A stretch of DNA of 64,000 bases from Bretschneidera sinensis (lineage: Eukaryota; Streptophyta; Magnoliopsida; Brassicales; Akaniaceae), in assembly GCA_023935145.1 (NCBI GenBank), contig CM043704.1, positions 99,981,373 through 100,045,372 on the forward strand. Reading direction: 5' to 3'. Below, in pieces: positions 11,501-21,344 of the stretch. The notes beneath the pieces were generated by a model. That model searched no databases and was not told where the DNA came from. It worked only from the letters and a program-made list of their open reading frames with translations. A program made the position numbers and the translations under genes. Positions within the stretch are counted from its first letter, which is position 1. Every line of letters starts with the position of its first letter.

Positions 11501-14500
11501 TTTGCTCTCTGTTTTGATTTTCTAATTTTTTGTTTTTCTGTTTTATTTGTTTCCCTCTAATTTCTTGGATGTATGCTTAGACTGAGAGATAAAAGAACTT
11601 GGAAGGTTGAAATACTTTTTAGGAATTGAAGTAGCTCATTCTAGAGAATGAATATTTATCTTACAATAGGAATATGTGACTGATCTCCTTAAGGAAACAA
11701 GAAAGTCGGCATGTAAACCAATTTTCACACCGATTCAACAAAATCAACCAGTTTATGCACAGCCCAAGAGAAGTTCATCTACAAGTTGTCCATTGCATAC
11801 TACATTACTTAAAGGCTAATCCAGGACAAGGGATTCTATTTAGAAGAAACACAGGGTTAGTCCTGAGGCGTATACAGATGCTGATTATGCAAGTTCACCG
11901 ATTGATAGAAGGTCCACGACAAGCTATTGCCTTTCCTAGGAGGCAATCTTGTAACATGGAGGAGTAAGAAGCAGAATGTAGTGGCAAGATCAAGTGCTGA
12001 AGCAGAGTTTAGTGCAATGGCGCAAAGAGTTTGTGAATTACTGTGGCTCAAAATAATTCTGGAAGACTTAAAGATTAAGTAGGATGGACCTATGAGGCTA
12101 TTTTGTGACAACAAGTCGACTATCAACATCGCTCATAATCTCGTTCAGCATGACTGGACAAAGTATATTGAGGTAGATAAACATTTCATAAAAGAAAAGC
12201 TGGACAACGGATTAATATGCACACCATACGTCCCAACAAACAATCAACTTGCCGATGTACTTACAAAAGGACTGAACAGTGAAGCATTCCAATGACTTAT
12301 ATACAAGCTGGGAATGAAAGATACATATTCACCAGCTTGAGGGGGAGTGTTGAGAGTCGTAATTAGGTTTAAATTGAGAGTCGTAATTAGGTTTAAATTG
12401 AGAATCGTAATTAGGTTGTTGAGTCCTAATTAGGTTTTCTATTACGTGTCATAGTAGATTTCCTAAATTTTATCTATTTTATATCTATCTTATCTAATTA
12501 TGTCTCTTAGTCCTATTAGGTTTGATATTCATAAGTCTATATATATGACTGTTGAATTGTATTCAGAAAATCAATAATATATAATTCTTTTCAATTCTTT
12601 TTGTTAACAGAAGACATGTTGTTTCTGTTTGTTACTTTGTAGTAAAGACAGGAAAAAGGTAACCATTCACTTTATTATAGTCCAATGACTCAAGAACAAC
12701 ATCTTAAGGCGATAAAACTTGGATTGCTCTAAAATTCTTCTCATTATCCGCATTCAACCCTTCATGATCTGTAAACTTTGATCTAAAATTCTTCTTTTTT
12801 TAACTTTTCTGTTTGAGTATCTATCTTATATACTACTCTTGGGTTAGGCAGTTTCTTTCTTTCTTTGATTAGTGTTCTTTAAGAGCGTTAGGCAATTATG
12901 ATAGAAATATTATTTGCTTATTTACCTTGCAGTTTTTTCTTGTAACCTTTAAGAATGAGATATAAGGTACTGGTTTTAGTCATCCAATAGAAATATTTAC
13001 TTATCCACAAAAAATAACTGGAAAGACAAAGTTAAAACAAAACTATATGTTATAAACACCAAGGAGTACTATATAAGTATAAATTTCAATGCAGTGCTTT
13101 TTTCTTAATATACTTTACTTAAAAAAAAAAGAACACCAAAGGAAACAAAAATGCAAATTTGTATAAATATTTCCCATTGAGGTTACATCTTGAAACATTC
13201 AGATTTCTTTTTTTCCAAATGCTCCTTATTGCCAAAATCGTAACTCTTGCATATGAATAATGGAGCAAGACAAATCTAATAAAGAAGCACATTTATATAG
13301 TTTCAGATTTTGAAAATGCGTAAGGTATGAGATGTTAGTGAGAGTTTAAAGTTAGACTATGTGGAGCACAATGATTGGAGATCACTCAAGTTCCAATGAA
13401 ACTAGTTTTCTGAACTTTAATGCATTACATTACAATTGATATTAAGAAAGAAAAAGATGATGTAGAAATTAGGTACTATGAGTATTTGGCCAATAATTTC
13501 CTTTCATTAGGTTATCGAATGCACAAGCCAAATTCTTGCATGTTTTGATGAATACTGTTGGCAAAGTATTGACAAGTAGGTGAACAGCTATGGTGATTGA
13601 GTGTCGTCAATCTTTTGTGGTTCAGAAGAAGTTTTTTGAGTTTGTTAGAGAAAGGGTTGCTGGAAATGTAGTCAGAGTCTCTGAATTCGCTCCAGGGAGA
13701 AAGTTCTCTATTTGGTTGAATGAGCAAGAGTTGATCTGGTTTTAAAGCTTTGGAAAGAATTTCTGTTCGAAAAGGGAGAAGGTAACTGGTGCCAGAGAAG
13801 GAGAGACTGGATCAGATCCCTTGTTGTGGGTTTACATCGCAACAGAAACGGTCGCTTTGTTTCAATAACCGGGATTTCTAGTGCGAAATCCAGCTTTCTT
13901 CTCTTTCCGGAAGGGGAGGCAGCAGGTGGTTGGTGGAAGGACTTTGGGGCTGTTTCAAAGGTCTGCAATTTTTATGGACCTTCCTCAAGCCGTTAGTATG
14001 GGAAAGGCAGAGGTAAAGAAGTAGTTCAGTGCAAGTTTACAAGGTCTGATTTTGGAAGAAATTCAAAAGGTATGGAGGCGAGGCCTCAGGCTGAGCTTGC
14101 AGCGGTCAATGGGGATGATTCCCTGCCGTTATCAAGTTTTTGTCCGTGCTGTGGGGTGGATTTGTCACAAAGGTTGGTCTTTTCAAGTTCCACAAAGGTG
14201 CCGAGGTCCTGGGCAATGGTTGTCAAGGGGTCCGAGATAGAGTCTAAGCTTAGTCCTGTTGACGGAGAAGACTGGAAAAGAAACGCGCATGGTGGGGCGC
14301 GTATGGAAGATGGAAGCTAAGGGAAAAGGATATATTGTCAATGAGCTGGCATCTAATTCAAATTTTGAATTGAGTCCGTTGGAATCTAATCCAAATAAGA
14401 TGGGTCGAAGCCTCTGGAATGGACCTAATCTCGTAATTGGGCTCATTAAAGAGCCCGGGCCAAGCATCTAGATTGGTAAAGATTTCATTTATGGTAATCT

Positions 14501-17500
14501 GGGCCTAGACAAATCCAAGGGGAATGGGCTAAGTTCTATGGGTCGAGGCTTCAAGTATGTTAAGATTGGGCTGATTAAAAATGGAAGAAAGAAGAGGCCC
14601 AAAAAGGTTGGTTTTAAGGGTTGGAAGATCTCAAAACGCTGGGTGGCCAAGCGTTTCGGTCCACCAACATCGAAATTGCGCAAGGTAGTGGTGTCGGTGC
14701 CTCCTCTTGGGGTTCGACCTGAGTCCTTAAGCCGCCGAATTCCGCTTCCGATGACCCTCCTCCACTCGAGTCTAGCTCCTCCAAAGTGGTGGCATTACTC
14801 AATAGCTCTCATAGAGGAGCTTTATCGGGGGATTCTTCGAACATTTCGTTGGGGTTGCCGGCAAAAGGATTGGCGTGATGGCCGGCGTTTTATCCAACTT
14901 CAGCGAGGCCATGAATGAGATTGCAAGTCTTCTCGTTGACCCTTCCCTCTAGCCTCTTTTAGACCTTGACGAATTCTTAAAGATCGCGAATCTTTCATCT
15001 CTCTCTTCTCTAGCTTCTGATTCAGTGGACCTTGACTTGGAACTTGACGAAAATCTTAAGACTGAACCAATTAATGGTCCTACCCTTTGTTACTCCTCTG
15101 CTTTGTATTCCCCCATGGATTAACTTGGAACCTGGCGAGTGTTCTGGGCCTATCGGTAGCATGGGTTCGGAGGATTCTGTGTTTGGAAGAGAGGTCAGAA
15201 GTTGTGGTAATCTGCGTTTGGCCTTTGTGGAAAATGGCGAGAGGGAGTAGATGTTAGGGATGAACTGGCAGTGAATAGGAAGGCGTCAGCTTGGGTATTA
15301 AACTAGGTTAAAAAGCTCCACAAATTGTTTGGGGCGTCGTTAGTTGGAATTGAAGACCAAGCGATTTATTTGTTTGAGGAAATTGAGCGTCTAAGGGTTA
15401 AAAAGTGTAAGACCCACTGTCGAGGTCACCCTTCAGGGAAGAAGCATGTTAAAGAGGGCAGTAGAGAGTTGAAGGGACTGGAATTTGATGTCAACTATGA
15501 CAAGACCAAGGGGGTGTTGGGAGAGGAGGGGAGGAGTCAAGGGGTTTGTTAGTGATCCAATGATGTGGAAAATAATTTCTTGGAATGTGAGAAGGGTTAA
15601 TATTGTGGAGAAGAGAGCTATTATCAAGCATTTCCTTAGAGAGTGGAAAGGATTGTGGTTTGTCTTCAGGAAACCAGGATGGAGCAAATTGATGAGTCTA
15701 TTGTCTGTAGCCTTTAGGGTTTAAGGTCTTGTGGATGGAAATCTTTACCTTCGGTTGGTGCCTCGAGAGAAGTTTTAATTATGTGGGACACTAGGTTGTT
15801 AGAGTTGGTAGATGCCCATGTGGGCTCTTTTTCTGTTTCTTGCTTATTTAGCGGTCTCTTCAAGGGTGGAGGTTGGGTTTTGAATGGTGTTTATGGTCCT
15901 AGTGAGAATGGAAGTAGAAGTCTTTTCTAGGAAGAGTTGGTGGTTGTTAGGCAATGTTGGCAATATCTTTGGGTCTTAGGAGGTGATTTCAATGTAGTGT
16001 TTTTTTCCAAATGAGAGGTCGGGGGAACCTTGAATCCAGGTCCATGAGGGAATTTTTAGTGTTTGTAAGGGGTAATGATCTTGTCAACTTGCCTTTATCA
16101 AGAAGGTCCTTTACTTGGTCAAACTCCATAGACTCTCCTTCGTTCTCGAGAATTGATCGGTTCCTTGTGACTGCTTAGTTGGAATTTCCAATGTACTAAC
16201 TTGACCCATAAACTTCTCCACCAACCAACATTTGATCATCACCCTTTTCGTTTTGAGAATATGTGGTTGAGAGTGGATGGATTTCGTGATCTTGTTAAGA
16301 GCTGGTGGGAGGATGCTGACTTCAATGGTGTTTCTAGCTTTGTTGTGGCTAAGAAATTGAAAAGAGTTAAAAACGAAGTGCAAAAATGGAACAGAGAGTC
16401 CTTCAGCAATGTTAAATCTACTATTAACACTCTAGTGGGGGAAATAAACGAACTCGATGACAAAGAGACTAGAGAGGGCCTCTAGGAAAGAGTTGGCTAA
16501 ATTCATCTCCCTGGAGGTAAAAATCTAGGGAGTTATGGCTTCGAGAGGGCAATAAAAACACCAAGTTTTTTCATCTTATGGCCAAAGCTCATAGAAGATT
16601 TAATTTTATTAATTCTATTGAGGTGGATGGTATGGTTTTCGAAGAGGAAGGGGATATTAAAGGAGACATTTCTGATTTTTACGAAAATCTTTATAAGGAG
16701 ACTTATGAGATCACACCAAAGTTGGACGGTTTCAACTTTTCTAGGATTAATGAGTCTGATGCAAGATGGCTTGAGAGACCTTTCATTGAGGATGAAATCT
16801 TAGCAGCCCTTAGGGAGTGTGAAGGAGATATGGCCCTGGATCTCGATGGTTTCACAACATCTTTCCTAGCTCTTAACTGGGAGGTGATCAAAGGGGAGGT
16901 TGTTCGTTTGTTTGAGGAGTTTCATTCTTTGGGGGAGTTTGTGAGTTGCCTAAACGCTACTTTTGTTACTCTGATCCCTAAGAAGAAAGGAGGCTTCTAA
17001 CATTAGAAATTTCATACCTATAAGTTTAATAGGTTGCATTTATAAGTTTATTTCGAAGGTGGTAACTTCTAGGTTGAAAGGAGTGATGAGGAAGGTGGTG
17101 AGCCCTATGCATAACACTTTTATAGAGGGCAGACAAATTTTGGATGCTACCTTGATCGCCAACGAAGTGGTAGATGCTCAGTTGAAGTCTAAAGGGGGAG
17201 GGATTATTTGCAAGCTTGATATGGAAAAGGTATTTGACCATGTTTGCTGGAGCTTTGTTATCTATTTATTAAATCCACATGAGTTCAGAGAAAAATGATG
17301 CAATTGGATTTTTAAGTGTATATCTTCCGCTTCCTTCTCCATTTTGGTAAATGGGTGCCCTACTGGGTTTTTTAGAGCGTCCAGAGGGCTAAAGCTAAGG
17401 GATCCTCTATCTCCTTTCTTATTCCTCTTGGTTATGGAGGCTGTTGAAAGGGGTCAATTCAGGTTTTTTGTCTAATTTCAAAGTGGGAAGAATTGATGGT

Positions 17501-20500
17501 TGCGTTAATATCTCTCACCTTCTTTTTTCTGACGATATAATTGTTTTCTACGAGGCTAATCCCACTCAAATTTTGCACCTTCGGGGTATTCTCCTCTGTT
17601 TTGAAGCGGTGTCCAATCGCAAGGTTAATCTTGGTAAAAGTGTTCTAATCTCTCTTGACGGGAGTGATAATGAGATTCTTCTTGCTAACTTATTGGGATG
17701 TAAGTTGGGATCGCTTCCTATCTCTTATCTCGATCTTACTCTTATGGCTAAATTCAAAACAAAAGTAATTGGAATCCGATTGTGGAGAATTTTGAAAACC
17801 GTTTGGCCGGGTGGAAGAATCACTATCTTTCAAAAGGAGTAGACTCACTCTCATCAAGAGCAATCTTTCTAGTCTTTCAATTTATTTTATGCCAATGTTT
17901 CCTATCCCTAGCTCGGTGGCAAAAAGATTAGAAAGAATCCAAAGAAGATTCATTTGGGGTAACACGTCAAAGGACTTCAAATACTACTTGCGAAATTGGA
18001 ATGTAGTGAAACATCCTGCGGAAAAAAGAGGTCTTGGAATTAAATCTCTTTCTTTGCTCAATAAGGCTCATCTTGGTAAATGGCTTTGGAGGTTTATTGT
18101 TGAGAAATACCACTTGTGGAGGAAAGTGGTGGTGGCCAAATAAGGGATGGATCTTCATGGTTGGATGTCAAGGGAACCTCGGGGGGCTTATGGAGTTGGA
18201 GTGTGGAGGTATATTAGAAAATATTGGGAAGAGGTTCGATGTTATATCGAGATCTCGGTGGGCAATGGTATGAAGACTCGGCTTTGGTATGATACTTAGT
18301 GTTGTAACTCCCCTTTAAATGATAAATTTTCTATTATCTTCAATTTGGTGAGAGATAAAGAAGCACGGGTTAGCTCTTGCTTTTCACTATATAATGAAAG
18401 TATTTCTTGAGTTGTGCCTTTTATCTGTAATGTTCAAAATTGGGAAGTTGAGGAGGTTAGGGGATTTTTGGACGCCTTACGTTCTTCTAAAATTGGGGTG
18501 GGGAGGGAGGATGAGGTGAGATGGGGGCCTAGACCGAATAAAGGCTTCTTGGTTAAAGACTATTATAATACTCTTGTTAATAAGAGTCTTGCTAGCGAGA
18601 CTTCTAATTTTCCGTTAAAGGCAATTTGGTGTGCACGAACTCCCAAGAAAGTTTTTTTTTGTGTGGAAGGCATCGTGAGGTAGAATTCTTACTATCGACA
18701 ATTTTCAAAGGAGGGGAAAATTTTGGCCAATAAATGCTTTATTTACAATGAAAAGGCCAAGTTCGTCTTTAATCTCTGGGTGGATTGCCCATTACCAAAA
18801 GGGGGAAATGGCTTATAGAATTGTGGGGGTCTCTTAGGCGGTTGCAGATCCATGAGAGATGAAATTGGGGCGTGAAGTGGCGTTAGAGCTCCCAAGGAGG
18901 TCAAAAAGGCTTTAGCCTTAACCCCTCACTCGATTTGATGGATAGTTTGGGGAGAGAGGAATCGAAGGGTCGATTGCTTCTATTTTAGATAGTTGGTTCA
19001 ATACTCTTAATTTTTGGGTTCGAGGAAATTTCTTTGTAAATAATCATGATCTCTTAGACCTTGTCGATTTCTTGCAATGTAATTAGCCTTTGGCTTTTTG
19101 GTGCACCGCCTTAGTGCTTCTCAATAAATTTTTCCTTATAAAAAAAAAATCAATGCATTTTTCAGAATGAAATTTGTTATGCAATACAACACCAAGGAGG
19201 ACTGTCTCTTTGAATGCACATTTCACAACAAAAAACTGAGTGTAAGATTCAATCACCCAAGTTTCTAAGAGAGCTTGTATGAGATAAGGAAAGATGAAAA
19301 TTATCTTCTTTTTTAAAAAAAAAATAAGAAAATGAAATATTAGTAGGCAGTCAGACCATATTTTTAAGATATGTATCCCAATATAATGAATTTGCGAGAA
19401 TTGGATGCATTGGTTTTCAACATTTTCAAGAGATGACTCAGAAAATCTAACAGTTCGACCAGTAAAAAATACAATACATAGCGAAAGGTACATACATAAA
19501 CTTCTTAGACCCTTTGCATAGCCTTTGGCAGCGATCTTCCAGTTCATCGGCTGTTTCTTCTAGAGAAGATATCTGTTCAATTAACAGAGAATACAGGAAC
19601 AAAATAAGTACAGCAGTTTTTGTCCAAAATCACATTTGAACAGCAACTAAACTCTCAAAAGAGACAATTTGATCATTTGATTAGTCAGCTAATAATCTAT
19701 ATAAACAAAATGTCCCTATTACGTTATTGGAGGTATGAAAACCTCACATTTGAACTTAAATGTGAACAAATAACCATTCAATCCTTACAACCACCTCCCC
19801 ATTCCCCCAACCCTCCCCCCCCCACCACCACCCAAAAAAAGAAAGGAAAAAGAAAAAGGCATTCTAGGCCCGTTTAGTCGTGGAAAATTTCCATCTCAAT
19901 TGTTTTTAACACTTTATTCAACAATTTGGATATTCTTAACATAATTTGGAAAACAACATTTTTTTCTAACATAATATTAGAAAAGTTGGAAAACAAAAAA
20001 AAAGTGGTTTCCCAACTTTTTCGATATTACAATGGAAAGATAAATGTTGTTTTCCAAATTATGTTAAGAATGTCCAAATTGTTGAAGAAAGTGTAAAATG
20101 GAGAAAAAAATTTCCACAACTAAATAAGCCTTAGTGTTCCAGAAAGAAATAGCCAATAAGAAAAGTAAGAATAGTAATAATAACAAAGAAAGCAATACCT
20201 GAGGTCAGTATGGTCGTCATCAGATGTTCAGATCATAGGATGCATTGAACCTTATGATCAACAATCTGGGCCCATATGCACCCCCCTCCCTCTTTCCAGA
20301 AGAAGGAAAAAATAAAATATTGTTGTATTTGCCAAATTGTGTCAAATGAACTGTTTGACCTACTGAACTATCTGTGAGATTAAATTCATATTCAGATTAA
20401 ATAAGTTTAAAGGCAAGGGACCAGTTACAAGGTTTTCACCACATTGTGTGAGCTGTTGTGATTCTGTGAATAAGCACAACGTCAAATAAAAATGGATGCA

Positions 20501-21054
20501 TGTAGTTTAGAACATGCCTAAGGTGGTTATCTTTCCTGTAATTACCATAACGCCTTGAATACTGTGGTCATATTTTCCATTTTCAATTTCCCTTAATTTG
20601 TAATGAATTTAGTTCTATATTGAGTGGAACTGTATCATTCCGTTCTGCGGGAGGATAAGATTTAAATATAGTCCAATTCAGGTAGCAAAAGTTCTACGTT
20701 ACCCGACTGTTAATATTTCCAATTTCATTCGAAAAACAAAATGATTAAATTAGAGCTCGGTACTTTGGCTTCGCAAAAACAAATAAATATCTTGAGTTCC
20801 ACACATCATAAGAAGGACTACTTGATTCAGAGATTTAATGACGATGGAATTAGGCACTGAATTCAATTTAAACAATTCAGGAAGCGAAAATAATAACACT
20901 ATTTTTCAGGATCCAAATCAATTACTTAAGAAACGGGAAAATATCCAAATTTGACTGAACCGGAAAGACACCATGTGTATATTTCAATCTGATCAGTGTT
21001 TGTTACCTGCTTTTGAAACATCGGAGAATCATCCAGCTTGATGAAGGCCGCCAT
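2558..21054 (-). CDS. ARF-GAP with BAR domain (ACAP/AGD2-AGD4 type), 5' part, six exons
   Basis: Minus-strand gene, cut by the left window edge. Exons in transcript order: 21054-21007 ([19 protein letters not shown]), 19572-19496, 8791-8691, 5283-5213, 4652-4590, 2602-2558. They join in phase (16 codons; 25+2/3; 1/3+33+1/3; 2/3+23; 21; 15) to 135 residues with no stop, and every junction is GT-AG. Recognisable stretches are [59 protein letters not shown] and [13 protein letters not shown]. These match the N-terminal BAR region of plant ARF GTPase-activating proteins, which curve or sense membranes during vesicle traffic. The PH, ArfGAP and ankyrin parts should lie left of position 1; I did not find the next exon in 1-2557. 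The start was chosen as the ATG opening the conserved xFxKLxDSPMFxxQ motif. Introns total about 18 kb, and the second (10.7 kb) holds the copia/gypsy nest and an antisense LINE. Confidence 0.9.
2876..3507 (+). mobile_element. 5'-truncated L1-type LINE (zf-RVT and 3' tail)
   Basis: Plus strand: VKSFYN near 2882, [19 protein letters not shown] near 3015-3065 with CYTCKNC, then [10 protein letters not shown] and LSIF near 3200-3270. It ends with the family 3' tail (GCCTTT...CTTGGTGCC) and TTTACCTATAAAAAAAA at about 3490-3507. In-frame stops are present. It lies in ARF-GAP intron 5 in antisense orientation. I could not define a target duplication. Confidence 0.8.
3636..3649 (-). mobile_element. 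Micro-insertion with 17-bp perfect direct repeat
   Basis: A 14-bp T-run segment ending GATAAATG separates two perfect copies of TATCTATTTATAAGTAT (3619-3635 and 3650-3666). The reverse strand reads CATTTATCAAAAA, similar to the LINE 3' ends in this window. Confidence 0.6.
3675..3995. repeat. Two-copy direct repeat, period about 172 bp
   Basis: Copies at 3675-3823 and 3847-3995 both begin GAAGCCTTCAGCT. They share, in order, a TCTTTTC tract, GTAGTTTT, TTGATAGTTAT, a TATATA-AGCCC segment, CCCTACAAA or CCTTCAAA, CCAAAATAAT and TTCAATC. They have diverged noticeably, so this is an old tandem duplication or two adjacent copies of an unknown element. Confidence 0.65.
4367..4383 (-). mobile_element. 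Micro-insertion with 15-bp direct repeat
   Basis: GTA plus a T-run plus ATTGT separates GTCAAAAAGGCTACA (4352-4366) from GTCCAAAAGGCTACA (4384-4398), one mismatch. Same arrangement as the other T-first micro-insertions. Confidence 0.5.
4471..4530. repeat. 30-bp tandem duplication
   Basis: GACTTCATTATTGTAAATAC followed by ACATGAAGCC is repeated immediately with one internal change (TATCG for TATTG) in ARF-GAP intron 5. Confidence 0.8.
5703..5812 (+). mobile_element. Short LINE 3' tail (about 110 bp)
   Basis: GATAGATCTTTTAGATTTTG, GGAGCTTCTATTTG, GGGTTGCTCTCTCTTGGTGC and a final TTTTACTTATAAAAAAA match the terminal segment of the L1-type LINEs elsewhere in the window (for example 37420-37527). 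It is strongly 5'-truncated and lies in ARF-GAP intron 3. Confidence 0.75.
6130..7480 (-). mobile_element. LINE with ORF1 and zf-RVT pieces fused, middle deleted
   Basis: On the minus strand, 6680-6150 reads as the end of ORF2: [19 protein letters not shown], then [19 protein letters not shown] and a WF-W segment. About 7140-6930 reads as an ORF1 (DUF4283-like) segment, with [18 protein letters not shown] followed by IGWWKIW. The two lie almost side by side, so the endonuclease and most of the RT are missing. Many stops. Function is inferred from resemblance to the LINE at 13427-19149. The upstream limit is vague; I see nothing clear in 7480-8130. Confidence 0.6.
8142..8172 (-). mobile_element. 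Micro-insertion (31 bp) with 8-bp direct repeat
   Basis: A T-run followed by ATTAGATAAAGAACTAAATA and a few bases lies between TAAGAGAG at 8134-8141 and 8173-8180. On the minus strand it reads as a short sequence ending CTAATAAAAAAA. Confidence 0.4.
8572..8583 (-). mobile_element. Micro-insertion (12 bp) with 18-bp perfect direct repeat
   Basis: TTTTTTTAATAA is inserted between two perfect copies of GTTAGTGCTTATGATACT (8554-8571 and 8584-8601). The reverse strand, TTATTAAAAAAA, looks like the last bases of a LINE with an A tail. It is one of the cleanest examples of the micro-insertion pattern. Confidence 0.65.
8878..9167. repeat. 145-bp tandem duplication
   Basis: GGAAATTGGTTCCGATTAAA at 8878 is repeated at 9023 (GGAAATTGATTCCG). 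The similarity runs through TTGTTATTATTTATTTAT, CATGCTCATACAACATT and ACAAGGATAGGATAT in both copies. Only a few substitutions separate them, so the duplication is fairly recent. It lies in ARF-GAP intron 2, next to exon 3. Confidence 0.9.
9188..9205. repeat. GA microsatellite
   Basis: Short (GA)n run between the 145-bp duplication and the copia element. The rest of 9206-9426 shows nothing recognisable. Confidence 0.8.
9432..9650 (+). repeat. Left LTR of the copia element
   Basis: 219 bp. The first base is C where the family has T (TGTTGAGAG), and it ends TTAACA. It holds two copies of the 5' repeat unit GTTGAGAGTCCTAATTAGG, whereas the right LTR holds more. The primer binding site starts at 9651. 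Confidence 0.9.
10097..11420 (+). mobile_element. Ty3/gypsy LTR nested in the copia element
   Basis: Begins TGATGAGAGCC and ends AGCGTAATCA, giving TGAT...ATCA termini. It is followed directly by AATTTTGGCACCGTTGCCGG, the leader/primer-site signature of plant Ty3/gypsy elements (usually TGGCGCCGTTGCCGGGGA). About 150 bp of leader follow, up to about 11576, before copia RT sequence resumes, so the rest of the gypsy element is deleted. The LTR contains a GC-rich island at about 10370-10565 in which GGAAAGGCTGAGGTGCGGCG occurs twice. There is no credible coding region. The start is chosen from the inverted terminal bases and could instead be the TGTTAG at 10135. Confidence 0.7.
11577..12347 (+). 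pseudogene. Copia RT end and RNase H remnant
   Basis: Fragmentary copia pol in the plus strand. The best block, at about 11960-12295, reads [44 protein letters not shown], then [15 protein letters not shown] and [12 protein letters not shown]. These are the RNase H residues typical of the end of copia polyproteins. Stops interrupt it (for example after LKIK). It ends just before the polypurine tract and right LTR. Confidence 0.85.
12348..12609 (+). repeat. Right LTR of the copia element
   Basis: 262 bp, TGTTGAGAG to TTAACA. It is longer than the left LTR because the roughly 24-bp 5' unit (TTGAGAGTCGTAATTAGG) is reiterated about four times. From 12610 to 13418, beyond the GAAGA duplication, I see only AT-rich intron sequence. 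Confidence 0.9.
13427..19149 (+). mobile_element. Near-complete, decayed L1-type LINE (ORF1, EN, RT, zf-RVT)
   Basis: ORF1 runs from about 13590 to 15550, with [20 protein letters not shown] then [15 protein letters not shown] near 13815-13960, and its end near 15490 ([12 protein letters not shown]). ORF2 starts near 15563 with the endonuclease opening [16 protein letters not shown] follows: [16 protein letters not shown] near 16840, [11 protein letters not shown] near 16965, DKE-type changes at [13 protein letters not shown] near 17212, [15 protein letters not shown] near 17378, and a catalytic box FSDD near 17528 instead of FADD. The zf-RVT region (18560-18790) leads to the tail and A-run at 19138-19149. 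Many frameshifts and stops make it inactive. Possible 8-bp target duplication AATGCATT at 13419-13426 and 19152-19159. Antisense in ARF-GAP intron 2. Confidence 0.85.
19867..20130. mobile_element. Tourist-like MITE with about 90-bp inverted repeats
   Basis: Left arm 19867-19960 and right arm 20042-20130 are inverted copies: GGCCCGTTTAGTCGTGGAAA opposite GGCTTATTTAGTTGTGGAAA, continuing through CAACAATTTGGATATTCTTA and CATAATTTGGAAAACAACA. The flanking triplets CTA (19864-19866) and TTA (20131-20133) fit the TWA target preference of PIF/Harbinger with one change. No coding capacity. It lies in ARF-GAP intron 1. Confidence 0.8.
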
Positions 21055-21208
21055 TGATGTTTCCCTTTCAAGATTCAGCAAAGAACTCTCTCTTTCCGTC
21101 TCTTTCAGCTTGAGGCTTTCGGTTCAAATCGAGATGCTTGTCATTGCTATGGGTAGTTTTGTAATTAAAGAAAAATTGGTGGTCCGTCACGAGTGAAACA
21201 TATACCTG

Positions 21209-21246
21209 TCCCAGTCCCAGTCCCAGTCCCAGTCCCAGTCCCAGTC
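21209..21246. repeat. (TCCCAG)6 hexamer repeat upstream of the ARF-GAP start
   Basis: Six perfect TCCCAG units plus a partial one, about 155 bp upstream of the ARF-GAP ATG, probably in the promoter or 5' UTR. On the gene strand it reads CTGGGA repeats. Confidence 0.9.
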
Positions 21247-21258
21247 CGGTAACCTCTC

Positions 21259-21341
21259 CTTTTTTTAAAATTCTTTATCAAATTTTAAAAACTCTTTTTT
21301 CTTTTTTCTTTTTCTTTTTTTTTTCTTTTTTTTTTTTCTAT
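21259..21341. repeat. Polypyrimidine low-complexity tract
   Basis: T- and C-rich tract, mostly TTTTTCTTTT runs, between the hexamer repeat and the LINE at 21345. Confidence 0.8.
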
Positions 21342-21344
21342 AGA

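Larger units (their letters stand above)
9432..12609 (+). mobile_element. Ty1/copia retrotransposon remnant with 5-bp target duplication
   Basis: The ends are LTRs (9432-9650 and 12348-12609) sharing TCCTAATTAGG, GTCCTATTAGGTTTGATATT and TTTTCAATTCTTTTTGTTAA. GAAGA flanks both sides (9427-9431 and 12610-12614). A tRNA-Met-type primer site (TTGTATCAGAGC) follows the left LTR, and a purine tract (GAGGGGGAG) precedes the right one. Inside are the start of gag (9832, [13 protein letters not shown]) with a CCHC knuckle [14 protein letters not shown] near 9935, and the RT end plus RNase H (about 11580-12340; [40 protein letters not shown]). Protease, integrase and most of RT are gone, replaced by a gypsy LTR. 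In-frame stops show that it is dead. It lies antisense in ARF-GAP intron 2. Confidence 0.9.

Noticed and set aside
14183..14918. Several overlapping ORFs on both strands
   Set aside because: They are frames of the decayed LINE ORF1 and its reverse strand, not separate genes.
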